This document shows, in pieces, positions 24,480-53,000 of a stretch of 64,000 nt of DNA; within the stretch, counting starts at the first letter, position 1, and each line of letters starts with the position of its first letter. The notes beneath the pieces are model-generated. The model saw only the letters and a list, made by a program, of their open reading frames with translations, was not told the DNA's origin and did not search any database. Origin of the DNA: Rhinolophus ferrumequinum (Eukaryota > Chordata > Mammalia > Chiroptera > Rhinolophidae). A program made the translations under genes and the position numbers. The stretch lies in NCBI RefSeq assembly GCF_004115265.2, contig NC_046301.1, positions 40,202,714-40,266,713 of the forward strand, read 5' to 3'.

Positions 24480-25855
24480 CAAGCCACTTCTGTTTCCTGA
24501 TTAAATTGTCCAGCCTCAAACACAGTAATATCCTTGTCTTATTAAGAGGCAGCCACTTGCTCTGTTCCTGTGGGCTAATCCCTGGGAGCCAGTGATGCCA
24601 GGCTGGCCGTTCCTGGGATCCTGGAGCCAGCCCTTAGCCTTGAAAGGACCAGGAATTGTTTTTAAACCAAGACATAGGTGGTGGAGCTGTATGCTGAGAT
24701 GATGACCTCAGGTGTGACAGCGAGAAAAACTTTTCCTGCGTTTCTCATACAGTCAATCCTGGATCTGTTACGGAGACATCGGCTTAATTGGGGCAGCAGC
24801 CTCAGCAAAAGTATTTGAAAAAAAATCACAGCCAGAAAGACACTTTAAGGAGCAGCCTCCGAATGCATAGCTTACCCTCTTAGAGCCCATTAGCAGGAAT
24901 ATTAAACTCGGAACCAACAGCTGAGCGAAGAAAGCGGCTGGCTTCTCCTGCACATTTGCCACATCCGAGGTGAGATAGGCCACGTCATCGAAGGGGTCTG
25001 GATGCTCCTGGGCTCTCACACCTGCTATTACAGCACTTCCCTTAGTATAGACCATCCTCTGTGCCTAGGGCTGTGATCTCCAAGAGTTCATGACTTTGGT
25101 TCCAAGCTAAACCCTGTGTGGGAGAGCAGGCATTTGGCTCTCAAACATGGAGCCTTCCAAGACATTCCAGCAGTCTCTGGGGACATGAACTTGTCTGTGT
25201 ATTTGATCTTGAACCTGACGACGATGGGCAAAAATCAGGATCTCTGCTGTGCTGAGAGTTGGCAGCCAAACCCCAGGCATTTGATTACACTGCTGCAGAG
25301 AGCTTTCCGGCAAGGTGCATCCAACGCAGGCAATTATTTTAGGAAAGCCGTGGAGGCCACCTCTCCTTGCCACTTAAATCTGCCTTCTCTTTTGCAATTC
25401 AGTATTTCAATTGTTGAGAGTAAGTGGATTGTTTGCTTCAAAGAACAGGCTAGGAAATGTAGGAAGGAGATCTTAATTATGTTGGACTGGGCTGCTTTGT
25501 CTCTGCACAAATGAGAATTTTCAGGGGGTTCTGTCCAAATTGCTTGAGGATGAGAGCCAAAGGGACGTGGATAAGGATGCTTGGACTCACGTTCATTGTT
25601 GTTTTGTTTGTTTGTTTGTTTTGTTTTTTAAGAACTGGATTTGTCATGAAAAGAGGCAAAGCTAGTTCTATGTTCTCCCAAACAACCCATGTCTTGGTTT
25701 AAAAACAATTCCTGGTCCTTCCAGGCAGAAGGTTGGCTCCTGAATCCCGGGGGCAGCCAGTCTGGTATCACTGGCTACTAGGGATTAGGGGGAAGATTTT
25801 TGGGTCACCCCTCTTGTCTTGGCTCATCTGTCTTGCCTTAGCTCACCCCTCTTGT
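24480..25855. other. OLFM2 intron 1, repeat-poor unique block
   Basis: No gene. A (TTTG)n run lies at 25606-25625. Otherwise unique sequence and a candidate regulatory block by its lack of repeats. Confidence 0.35.
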
Positions 25856-25859
25856 CTTG

Positions 25860-26330
25860 GGTCGGGCTCCCTCAGAAGCAGAGCTGGAGGAGAGAAGTTG
25901 AGTACAAATATTCACCTGGGAGGTGAGCCCAAGAGGAACCAGTGAGATGGGAAGCGAAGGAAACCCATGCGGGGTGAGCTCATGAGCCTGGGCACCTGGG
26001 GCACAGGTCCCAGTGAGCTCCCCTGGGAAACTGCATGCAACGCACTGGAGAAGTGAGAGGGCTGGTATTTATCACTAAGTTCTATGAGGCGTGGGTGGGG
26101 ACTGCAGGTGGGAGGGCCTTCTGCCTCCTAGTCAAAGGCGGACGGCGCAGGACCGCCAAACGAAGCCCTTGGCGTGGGGGGGTCCTGAGCAATTCCGTGG
26201 CAAGACTGGCTTAACTCACACCTGCACGCAAGGAAGGCTGGGAAGGTGGGGAACTTCATTCCTTCACAGGGGACGCGTGGATTCATAAAGGGGGTTCCCC
26301 CAACTTCGAAAGGGTGCACGTAAGGTGCAA
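25860..26330 (+). repeat. Possible old LTR-like repeat, unclassified
   Basis: Opens gtcgggctccctcagaagca, like the 9,640 block, and runs to about 26.3 kb without a readable end. Low confidence. Confidence 0.3.
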
Positions 26331-26334
26331 AGAA

Positions 26335-26640
26335 TGACTAATTACAATTGTGTCAGGTGGCATTTATGAATGGTTTATTTTTCTTATAAATTAGTGAGGA
26401 GTCAGGCTCATCTGTACAATTATATCACTCGTTCACATTCCAATAAGCTTAAAAAAGACTTTATTGAGTAGGCGAGAAAAAGGTGGGCTTATAATAGCTG
26501 GAGACTCCAGGATTGTGCGTAGCTCACAGCCTGGCTTATCTGCTCCAGCAGGGGAACAGCTTCTGCTGGGCGGTCAGTAAACGGCTTGCAAATGATCAAT
26601 TATTGTGGGGTTTGCTTTCTCTTGAAAACACTTGGGGTTT
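26335..26640. other. AT-rich unique block with homeodomain-like sites
   Basis: ctaattacaattgtg and tataaattagtgag lie in an otherwise repeat-free stretch. No coding signal. Confidence 0.35.
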
Positions 26641-26699
26641 TATCAGAATTTCTTCCCTGTCTGTAGGAATTCATCCTGGATAGGACCAGAATCTTTCAC

Positions 26700-27465
26700 C
26701 CCCACCCCCCTACGGTCACCACCCATCATCGCTTGCTTGGACATGCAGTCACCTCTGCCCTGGTCTCCTGCCCTCGCCTTTCCCGCTCCCTCGCCTTCTC
26801 CCTCGCCCCCACAACACAGAGTCTGTTCCCCCCACAGCCGCCAGAGGGCGCCTGTGAACACTTGAGTCAGGTCACATCCATCCTGTTTAGACCCTTCCAT
26901 GGCGTCCACCTCACTCAGAGCAAACACCAAATCCTCCCCACCGCCTTCAGGCCTGAATGTGCTGCCCTTCTTGCCCTCGTCTCCCTCCTCCCTGCTCCCC
27001 GCCACTTACCCCTGTGCTTACTGTGCTCCAGCCACACCAACCTCCTCCATGTTTCCCAAACACACCAGGCATGATCCTGCCTCAGGGCCTTTGTACCTTC
27101 TGTTTTCTCTGCCTGGAACATCCTTCCCCAGATATGCACGTGGCTTCTCCCTCACCTCCTCCAGGTCTGGACTCAAATGCATCTTCTCATGCAGGCTTTC
27201 CCAGGCCATCCTAAAACTGCAACCCCTAACCTCCTCCAACCCCAGTGCCCCCATCTTTTCTTCCCTGTATTACTTCTCTCTACACCACTCATCACCCTTT
27301 AAGTACTTGGTGTTTACTTATTGGTTCATCTCTATCTCTCTAATGTAAGCTCCTAGAAGAGCTTTTGTGTTTGTGTGTTTTGTTCACTGCTGTGTTTTCA
27401 ATATCCATAATAGAGCTTGACATACAGTAGAGACTTAACAAATACTTGTTGAACAAATGAGACCA
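26700..27465 (+). repeat. L2 copy
   Basis: Sense L2: ctcagggcctttgtacctt, ctgcctggaacatccttccc, gttcactgctgtgttttcaa, caaatacttgttgaacaaat at the end. Confidence 0.75.
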
Positions 27466-33023
<5,558 letters not shown>

Positions 33024-33492
33024 GGGCTGCCACACGAGGGCCACCGGAGGCCCTTTCTACTCTGCCTGTGTCCCTTCAAGTTGATCTGTCTGTCATGCCC
33101 AAGCCCTCTCTCCCCCCTCCTGTCCTTTTTCTTCTCTCCTGCCTTTTGCCCAGCTTTCATTCTCTGCCTCTGTATTTCTATTGGTGCATTTTCTCAATGT
33201 TGTCTCTTCTTTATCGATCTCTGATTTTGATACTCCAGTTCTTTGCTGTTCTACCTTTTTATTGATGTCCCTCTGTCTTTTTATTGATCTGACTCTCCCA
33301 CTCTTTCCCTGTCTCTGCCTGTCTTTCATCCCTCCCTCGCTTCCCTCTTTGCTTCCCATCCATTCCCCATTCCCTCTCTCTGCACCCCTCCCTCTTCCCA
33401 GTCCCCAAGGAGTTGAGTGCATGGATTTGTTTCTTTTTATTTTACACCTTTTCTTTCCGGGTTGCTGGAAATAAACGGGACCTTTGACATTT
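33024..33492 (+). other. OLFM2: OLFM2 3' UTR
   Basis: After the stop there are about 450 bases of pyrimidine-rich (CT-biased) sequence, then AATAAA at 33470-33475. The end is inferred 15-20 bases past the signal. The long CT-rich stretch 33100-33400 is typical of a PTB-type binding tract, but no function is shown. Confidence 0.75.
33470..33475 (+). terminator. OLFM2: OLFM2 polyadenylation signal AATAAA
   Basis: Canonical AATAAA in a ggaaataaacgg context, about 450 bases past the OLFM2 stop, followed by T-rich and GT-rich sequence (33482-33515). Confidence 0.75.
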
Positions 33493-33659
33493 GATGCTTC
33501 AGTTGCTCTGTGTCTGGAAGGGGCAGAGGAGGCAGTGGTGAAGGCTAAGTCCGGGCCTGGAGACCCCTTGTCCCATACAGCAAGCTTTGTGAACGGGGGC
33601 AGGCGAGACCAGCATGGGACGTGGGAGGGTGGCTTGGCAGGGCAAGCGCTTTGGGAAGA

Positions 33660-33965
33660 TAGGCAAAGTTATTTCGATCGAAAACAATTTGTTTAAGCAA
33701 TTTGATCCAAACACCCGAGAATTCTATCACGATGAAAACTGGCCTCAAATGAATATTCTCCATCACTGTTTTTTTTCACTCATTGATTACTCTGGTGCAT
33801 TGCCGAAAAGGCTGGCAACTTTTTAAATGGGGTTTTAACAATTTGACTGCTTCTATGAATTTGGGTATGAGTGGGTAAGACAGAATTTTTCCTTTTCTCT
33901 TTTTACTTTGTAATTTCAAAATCATTTTGTATGAGTCGCACCTGTTCTGAGTTAATAACCAAAGG
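33660..33965. other. AT-rich unexplained block 3' of OLFM2
   Basis: Contrasts with GC-rich flanks. It has a 12-bp palindrome TTTCGATCGAAA at 33672-33683 and attatttcgatcg/caatttgatcc-like words. The open frame across it (plus strand to 33826) has no recognisable domain. Confidence 0.4.
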
Positions 33966-34439
33966 CTAGAAACAGCCTGAAGGTGCACTGGGTGCCTTTA
34001 GTTGCACACACACACCTGGAGCCCATTCGCCTGGAAGGGTCTTGGGCGGTTATGGGCCTGTGAGGGCTCCTGGAGGGGAAGGGCAGGCAAGGCTGGGAAG
34101 TACGGAGACGGCAGGGGTGTGTGAGGGAGTGGGGACGACATTGAAGAAGCCAGCTGAGGCCTAATCCTCAGGAGCCTTTGGTGACGAGACCAAGGGAAGG
34201 CTGTGGGATCACGGAAGGGGAAGAATGAGATGAAGGCTTTATTTTAGCCAGATCCCTGGTGGCCTGGGGGAGATGAACCGCAAGGAGTGGGGAGAGTGAC
34301 CTCTGGGGCCGGTGGTGGGGAACAAAGGTAGTGCTGTCTACCACAACTCTCCGTCCCCCACTGACTCCTGAGCAGAAACAATGTGTAAACAGCCCCCACC
34401 CCTACCCGCTGAGGCCAGAGGCTGCAGAAACCTGCTCCT

Positions 34440-34700
34440 CCGGGATCTCCCTGATCTCCCCATCTCTAATTAATGGCCTCTTGATTAAATCATCTCCGCT
34501 CCGTGTTGGCATCTCCGGGAACTTGGGACACGGGGGCCATATTGTGAAGGAAACCAATGAATAATAAATGTGACTGCCTAATGCAGTCATTTAAAACTAA
34601 TTTTTAAAGAAATCTTCAAGAAAAGCAATTAATTTCCACTTAAATCGAGTATGACATAGAAAAAGAAATCAATTCCTGGATAAACATGTTGAGAGGCACT
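34440..34700. other. AT-rich unique block with homeobox-type motifs
   Basis: ctctaattaatggcc, ttgattaaatcatc, gcaattaatttcc and cttaaatcgagtatgac are packed in a repeat-free stretch; a candidate conserved enhancer. Confidence 0.4.
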
Positions 34701-34966
34701 TTGCTGTGTACCTGCTTAAACAAAAGGCACAGGGCTGGGACACTTGGAGCATTTGTACACCAGCCGTCCGAGTGTGTTCATTTGGAGGCAAATCTCCAAG
34801 GCGAGCATGGGGGTGGGGGGCAGGCCATTGGTCTCTGATACCATGTCCTTTCCAATTAAGGTCGGGGGCTGAGGGCGCTGAGTTCAACAATCTTTGTCTA
34901 AAACACAGTGTGGGGACGGGGCCAGGAGTGCAGTTTCCAGGCTCGCGGCCTCACGTGGAAAGGTGC

Positions 34967-35420
34967 TGGCTCAGGTAGTAAATGGCCGTCAACTGTGATT
35001 GGATGGCCATCAGCTGTGGCTAGTTGGCTGTCAGCTGTAACCAGTGAGCCAATGGCCATGGATACAACTGCTGTGGCTACGCTAGCAGGAAAATGGGGGC
35101 TAGCAAGAAGACGGTGGCTGAGCTAGCAAGAGCGGATTGCAGCTAGCAAGAGCGGATTGCAGTTAGCACGGCGGATTGCAGCTAGCAAGGAGGTAGGTTG
35201 GCAGAGAAGCGCATGGCGGGTTGCGGATCGTGTGGCTCCTGCTTCCTGTGTCTCCAACCCAGCTGCCATCGAGACTACAGTGGTATGACTCCCCTATCTA
35301 TGGCTCCGTGGGTGTTCCTTTTTGGCCTCACCATGTCCTGCGTTCTTATGTGGGGAGTGGGACCAGAGACCCCACATGACACCCTGCATGACACACAGAC
35401 TTGGGAGAAGGGCTAGATGT
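34967..35420. repeat. Unclassified repeat-like block with two tandem arrays (possible LTR)
   Basis: 34985-35045 has three roughly 21-bp units built on ggccatcagctgtg. 35110-35190 has units of agctagcaagagcggattgc, repeated about four times with small changes. Between and after them is GC-moderate unique-looking sequence. An LTR of lineage-specific age is one option, since U3 arrays are common, but no clean TG..CA borders can be fixed. Confidence 0.45.
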
Positions 35421-35488
35421 GGGTGTCTGTCACATCTGCACAACAGTCCTCCAACGGATGCCACTAGTGCCTGGCGTTGTAACTGCTG

Positions 35489-35512
35489 CTCTCTCTCTCT
35501 GTCTCTCTCGCT

Positions 35513-35546
<34 letters not shown>
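35489..35546. repeat. Compound (CT)n-(AC)n microsatellite
   Basis: CT-rich run 35489-35511, then (AC)16 at 35515-35546. Confidence 0.92.
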
Positions 35547-35548
<2 letters not shown>

Positions 35549-35630
35549 GAGGTCCAGCGTTCCTTATATTGGATATACTTATATACTATAGATATACACT
35601 AAGTATATTATACATACTTATATGGATTTA

Positions 35631-35941
35631 GCTGACCCTTGAATATGGGTTTGAACTACGCGGGTCCACACATATGTGGATTTTTTTTCAATAGTCAATG
35701 TATTTTCTCTTATGAATTTCTTAGTAACATTTTCTTTTCTCTAGCTTACTTTATTCTAAGAATACAGTATATGATACATATAACATACAATGTAAGTGTT
35801 AATCAACTGTTATCCATAAGGCTTTCGGTTAACAGTAGGCTATTAGTGGTTAAGTTTTGGGGGAGTCAAAAGTTATACACAGATTTTTGACTGCGTGGGG
35901 TATTGGTGCCCCTAACACCTGCATTGTTCAAGGGTCAACTG
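35631..35941 (-). mobile_element. MER2-like Tigger (TcMar) non-autonomous element
   Basis: Ends gctgacccttgaa and ttcaagggtcaactg are inverted repeats. The interior matches the MER2 pattern (aacagtaggctattagtggt, gttttgggggagtcaaaagt). A TA target duplication is visible at 35629-35630 and 35942-35943. It is 311 bp and full-length in form. Confidence 0.85.
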
Positions 35942-35943
35942 TA

Positions 35944-37929
35944 CCTGCAACCAAGGACAGGCAGGAATAACACCCCACACCCCTCCCAGGCCAGGATCAT
36001 GGCACCCCTGGGGTTCAGGCCCCCCTCTGCTAGCTGTGACTTCCCCTCAGGGACACGCACCTATCTACATTGGGGAAGCACTGTAGCCCATCCCGTGGCA
36101 ATACCTGTGTTACTCTGAGTTGGGGGGACCTGACCTAGCCCTGCCTGTGGCCACCGAAGCCTGGGTTAGTGCACAGGGAGGAGGAGTGGACACTAGCCCC
36201 CTGGGGTAGAGTTTGGCTGGGAGGGAAGACTACCCTGGTGCTGCCATCCTGAAGGGCTGGGATTTATGGCCCCACTTCCAGGCAGGAGAGGGTGGGGAGA
36301 ACATGGAGCAGACGAGGGAAGCCACAGCTACTGAATCATGAATCAGCCCGATGGTGAGTGGGCTCCAGGGGCATGTTTATCTCACAGCAGTGTTCTTTTG
36401 TGTTTGGGTTTTGGCTGCTGCACAGCTAGACAAAGGAAGGGGAAGGGGTCCACAGAGGCAGGGGAGTCACACCCAGACAGGGGGACTCCCAGGGTTGCAA
36501 TGGACACACCTAGGGACGTGTCATACAACCACGTGCACATCTGGAGACACACACACGCCCAAAGTTACAGGGAGTGCACAAAGACCATTTCTCTGCCAGC
36601 CCGCACAGGAAAATACACAGCCCTCCCTGGCAACATCTCAGATGCCTGGGAAGCCGGGGACGTCTATCCTTTGGTATTCAGAGCAGGGCACGGGCCCATT
36701 CTCCAGTGACCACTTCGCCTTGGAGAATCCCACGAGCGCTCCTGCCCCCGCCAAGCATTCATTTCTGATCCTTCCCAGAGGCTCCATTGGGCGAGCTGGG
36801 GTGCGATCACTTCCACCCCACAGAACTGTTGACGCAAATAGTAGGTCTGCTTGCTGCCTGCTTTGTGGCCCCTATAGGACAGAAGATTCTGCCTGGAGGT
36901 GCAGCCAACTCGCTGGCTCTCCCCAGCCCGCCAGAGGTGAGAGGAAATTCATTAAAGCTTCCTAATGACAAATGCTCCGGCAGGCAGAGAGCAATCGCTC
37001 CAGAAACGTGTCAGATGGGAGTCAGCCCAGGTGACTTGATGAGACTCAGGCCTTTATTAGAGGCTTGGCCCTGGGGGGCCTCCCTTGGGGTCAAGCCAGA
37101 CAAGGCTTTGTTTTGCTCAGGTGCCCAGGCCCTGCTGGCCTGCTATCTCCGTGATGTGGGAGGGGGCGGGGAGAGGCAGTAGGCATAACCGCCTCTAACA
37201 GATTCGTAAATCTCCAGGATGAACAAGCCCCCTGCCCAGACCCTGGCACGGGGGCAGCTGTAAGGCTGTGCCGGACAGCAGCTTCGCCACACCCACAGAC
37301 CCCCACCCTAGTAGGTGCCCCGAGAGGAGGGAGAGTTGCCCCATTTGCCACAGGGAACTCCTCTGCTTGAGGACACCACCCTCCCATGTTCCAGCAGAGA
37401 GCCTTACTCCATGAGGGCTAGGCAGTAGTCCCCTCCCCTCCTGGCTGGCCCCCGTTGCTGTGGTAACAGCATCTGCAGAGGCGGCAGGACCCAGGCACAA
37501 CCTGCCAGAAGAGCAGGTGGCGTGCCAGGGAAGCAGGCACCAGGGTGTGGGAATCATTCATTCTAACTGGGGTGGCCCATGTGTGGAGGGAGTCAGGGGG
37601 TGCAGAGAGCACCTAGAGCAGAGGGGCTTAAACCTGGCTTCCCAAGGATCCCGTGCAAATCCCCAGCTACCTGACCTGCTGAATCCCTCTGTGGGGTCAA
37701 AGCAGGGCCCTTGCGTTCTAGAACATTCTTGAACACCCAAGTTTGAGGACAGTTGGCACTGTACCATGCCCCACTTCTCTGGAGTCTGGCTACTGGGATG
37801 AATTCCTGGAGGACACCCCTGGGTCCAGGGTGAAGAGAGGCATCTTGGGGAGGAGACAGCCTGGACCCTTGAACACCAGGGGTGGCGGGAGAGGACTGTG
37901 CCGCGACAGGGAGGAAATGAGACCAGGAC
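35944..37929. other. OLFM2-PIN1 convergent intergenic sequence
   Basis: GC-moderate unique sequence. No exon with plausible splice sites, RNA gene or clear repeat was recognised. Confidence 0.45.
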
Positions 37930-38402
37930 GCAGAGCAGTGGTTCCAGGTTTAATGGAGGGTGTGGAGGGTGCTGCACTGCTGCTCAGAGGGCCCCAAGGT
38001 GGGAGCAGCTGGGCCCCACATGGAACATTCGCTTTTTGCGACCGCACAGAATAACATGGCATAACCAGAAACAACGTAAGGCCCTCCTGCCCCCGTCCTG
38101 GACCTGGGGGGACACAGGGGGTAGCTCAGCTAACTAGGCCTTCCCTTTGGGACAGGTCACCCCACCCCCAGGGTCTGGGAGCTCTGGGAGCCTCCCCGCC
38201 CCACTGCCCTTCTGAAGTCAATCCCTAAAGGGGAGGGGAATCTGGCGGGGTCAGCCCCAGCCTGGGGAGACACGGAGCCCCCTAAAGGTACAGGGCCCCT
38301 CTCCCAGCCATTGTGGGAACAATAAATACTGTGTGGCATCAGCAGGGAGGGGCACCCACGGGTGCTGGTGGTGGGAAGCGGGGTGTGCGGCCCAGCTGCC
38401 CC
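37930..38402 (-). other. PIN1: PIN1 3' UTR
   Basis: GC-rich tail running from the TGA down to an ATTAAA signal (37949-37954 on the minus strand). The end near 37930 is inferred from signal spacing. Confidence 0.6.
37949..37954 (-). terminator. PIN1: PIN1 polyadenylation signal ATTAAA
   Basis: Minus-strand ATTAAA (plus TTTAAT) in CCTCCATTAAACCTGG, about 450 bases past the stop. It is the only good signal close to the gene. Confidence 0.6.
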
Positions 38403-49872
<11,470 letters not shown>

Positions 49873-50220
49873 CTATTGCACAGAAGCGACAGTGGGCGGA
49901 TCCTCCCCACATTTACCTGGGTCCCGGTCCCCCCCTAGTCGGCCTCACCCGACCCCGCCCCCTTCCTCTCCTGGTCCTGTAAGTGGTGGGGAAGGGATAT
50001 ACTCCCGCCTTCTCAAAGCCCTTTGGCGAGCTTCAAAGAAGTCCCAACTCCTCCTTTGCGTCCTTCGCCACAGAGCCCATCCGATTGGCTACTGCAGCAG
50101 CAATTCTCGCCTTCCTCAGCCGTTTCCGGAGGGCCGCAGCCCCCTATACGGAAGTGTCTGGCTGGTGTGGAGGTAACGGTAGCTGACGAGGTACTTGGGA
50201 GAAGAGATGCTGGCTTTGCT

Positions 50221-50234
50221 GTTGCCACAGCAAC
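50221..50234. promoter_or_regulatory. RFX X-box motif
   Basis: GTTGCCACAGCAAC fits GTNRCC-N2-RGYAAC at every fixed position. It sits about 500 bases upstream of the PIN1 ATG, inside the CpG-rich block. Binding is inferred from the motif only. Confidence 0.5.
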
Positions 50235-50264
50235 GCAGTTGCCTTGGTGATGAGCAGCTAAGCA

Positions 50265-50755
50265 CCAGAAGCCTAAATTTGGCTCTTCCATCCTCCCTCT
50301 TCCCATCTCTTTCCTCCAGATGTCCCAAGCTAACCCATCCCCTTTTATTTTTTTTGTGCAAGTCTAACCCTTTCCCTCTACCAATGACCCAAACACCTTC
50401 TACTTTCTTTGGAACCTACTTACATCACTTATTCCCTCCAAAGCTGTCTCTTGCCTCTATCCTGGTGACTGGTGGGTGATGGCATTGCCACTCAGAGAGG
50501 GACACAGAAGGGGGCAAGCGTGGGAGGATGAGTTCAGTTTGATTCTATTTAAAATGGAGTCTGTGGCACCCATGGGGCACTGAGGAGGTGGTGGGGGACC
50601 CAGGGCTGGAGATAGCTATGGAAGTCAAAGATTACCAACAGGGAAGAGTTCAATTACAGTTCATCTATAGCACTGACCCTCATATGACTTAGAAAGAATG
50701 AGGCGCAGTGACATAAAACACAGGGAAACATGTTCACGAGAAAGTAGAGACAGGA
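50265..50755. other. PIN1-UBL5 intergenic, unassigned
   Basis: No gene or repeat recognised. A pyrimidine-rich start follows the CpG island. Confidence 0.4.
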
Positions 50756-50759
50756 TGCG

Positions 50760-50995
50760 GTAGAAGGCTAAGAGCACTCAGGAGACGGATTACTTGTTTG
50801 AAGCCTGGCTCTACCATTTACCATGACCTTGAACAAATTACTTAACCTCTGCTGTTCAGCTTTACCATCTGCAAAATGAGGATAAGAAATGAAATATATT
50901 TCATATATACCTTTGATGTAAAGATCAAATGAGTTAATTTATATAAAGCACTCAAACAGTGCCTGGCCTATACATAGCAAGAATGTGTTTGCTGG
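50760..50995 (+). repeat. MIR SINE upstream of PIN1
   Basis: gcctggctctaccatttacc, aaattacttaacctctgctg, cagtgcctggcctatacata. Confidence 0.75.
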
Positions 50996-51421
50996 GCAAA
51001 AAAAAGCAAATCATAGTACAGCATAGCAATTGATAGTACATAGAAAAGCATAACAAAAACCAACAAATAAAATTGCTTTAAAAGAATGACATCGTTTATA
51101 GAAAGATATCAAAGATAAAAAGCAAGCTGCTGAACAGTATCAGTATGTAGAGTATGTATTATTAATTGAAAAGTGTAAAAACTATAGGTTTATATCATAG
51201 AGAATTTCTGGATTCATTCAAATACGATAATGGCTGCCACGTGATGCAGGTGAAGAAATGAGCAACTTAGATTTTAATATGATTTTCATTTTTTTTTACA
51301 AGCACATGTTAGCATAATCCTTTTTGAAAAATATGTTAGACTTAGTATAGAATATAGTTTCATATGCCCTTCACCCAGACTTCCCTTATATTAGCATTGT
51401 ACATAGTAAAGGAACATGTTC

Positions 51422-51630
51422 TCAACCAGGGGTGGTTTCGTTCCCCAGGGAACATTTGGTAATGTCTTCAGACATTTTTGGTTGTCACAAGTCGGGGGAG
51501 AGAAATGCTACTGGCATGTAATGGGTAAAGGCCAAGGATGCTGTTAAACATCCTATAATGCACAGCCGCCACAACAAAGAATTATCCAGCCCCAAATGCC
51601 AACAGTGCCAAAGCTGAGAAACTCTGCCAT
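51422..51630 (+). mobile_element. hAT-Charlie MITE (MER5/MER20 class) in L1M
   Basis: gggaacatttggtaatgtct, tgttaaacatcctataatgc and aaagctgagaaactctg match the same family as the 4.45-kb copy. The start is decayed. It lies inside the old L1 at 51.3-53.0 kb. Confidence 0.75.
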
Positions 51631-51944
51631 AGAGTAATTATCAAAACTAAGAAATCAACTTTGGTATAATACTATTAACTAGACTTGCATCCACATTGTC
51701 ATGTCTCCTTCGTCTCCTCCAGTATGTGACAGTTTTTAGGTTTTTCCTTGTCTTGCACGATCTTGATACTTTTGAAGAGTAGAACTGGCCTTCATTCTGA
51801 TGTTTTGTCATGGTGGGGTTTGTCAGTATTTTCTCATGATTCGATTGAAGTTATTGGGAAGGGTACCCCAGAGTCGTCGTGCCCTTCTCAGTGCATCATA
51901 CCAGGTGATCGACGGTGTTGCAGTGTATTCCTGGTTACATTAGG

Positions 51945-52412
51945 GTATCTATTGCTGCATAACAGATTACCCCACAATTTAGGGGAGTAACATTTTATTT
52001 TCTGTTTCTATGTGTCAGGAATCCAGGCAGTTTAGCTGGTGTCAGCAGGGGTAGCCGTGGTCTAATCTGAAGGTTTGACTGGGGCAGGATCTATTTCCAG
52101 GCTTGCTCATGTGGCTGCTGGCAGGATTCAGTTGCTAACAAGATGTACTGAGGACCACAGTTCCTCACTGGCTATTGGCTGGCGGCCTCTCCAAAACATG
52201 GCAGCTGGCTTTCATCAATGAGCAAGTGAGCAAGCAAGACAGAATCCAGTCTCTTTGCAACCTTATCTCCGAAGTGATAGTGCACCACTTTTGCCATGTC
52301 CTATTTCTTAGAAGCGAGGTCTAGCCTATACTCAAGAGGAAGGGATTACACAAGGGTGTGAATACCAGAATGGGGGGATCGTTAGGGGCCATCTTACAGG
52401 CTGCCTGCCACA
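51945..52412 (-). mobile_element. Solo LTR, ERVL-MaLR (MLT1J-like), fossil
   Basis: Reverse-oriented wording (ctattgctgcataacagatt, tgccatgtcctatttcttag). It lies inside the older L1 copy. LTR only. Confidence 0.65.
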
Positions 52413-53000
52413 CTTGGCAATATTAACTTTGATCACTTGGTCTAGGCAGTTTCTAAAGTTACTATTGTAATGAATAAATACTTTTGAGGAGATACTTTGA
52501 GAGTGTGCAAATATCCTACTTCTGCTTAAACTTTTACCCACCGAGTTTAGCATTTATCAGTGCATCTTGCCTACAGCAATTATTACTATGGTATGCCAAT
52601 GGTGGATGATTTCTTATTTCCTCTAATCGTCTACGTTTATTAATTGAAATCCTTTTGTAATGACGAGTTGCCCCTTCTCCATTTATTTATATATTCAGTT
52701 ATTTATTGATATGATCATGGGCTCAAGGGTATTTATTCTTTGGGTTATAGTCCAATACTATCGTTATTTTGTTGCTCAAGTTGTTCCAAATTTGGTTACT
52801 GGGAGCTCTTTCATAGGCTGGCTTCTGTGCTCTTTCCATGTTTCCATCCTTTTAATTGAGCACTTCCTACTTCCTGACACCACAAGATGCTCCACGCTTA
52901 GCTTGTATTTTCCCTGCCCTGGCTCTTGAACCAATCACTTTTCCAAGAAGCCCTAGTTCCTTTTATTGGAGAATGTTATTTAAGAACCAGATATTAGCAT

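Larger units (their letters stand above)
51285..53000 (-). repeat. Old L1M 3' region split by two later insertions
   Basis: Reverse L1 3' UTR pieces at about 51285-51420, 51630-51940 and 52415-53000 (for example ttcacccagacttccct, ttgggttatagtccaatact) run colinear. They are interrupted by a MER5/MER20-type hAT copy and by a MaLR LTR, which must therefore be younger. Confidence 0.65.

Noticed and set aside
33614-33826. Frame with FDPNTREFYHDENWPQ, which looks protein-like
   Set aside because: No family recognised, no splice or start support, and it sits in the AT-rich non-coding block.
35110-35190. CRISPR-like array
   Set aside because: Units are contiguous with no spacers, in mammalian DNA; it is a minisatellite.
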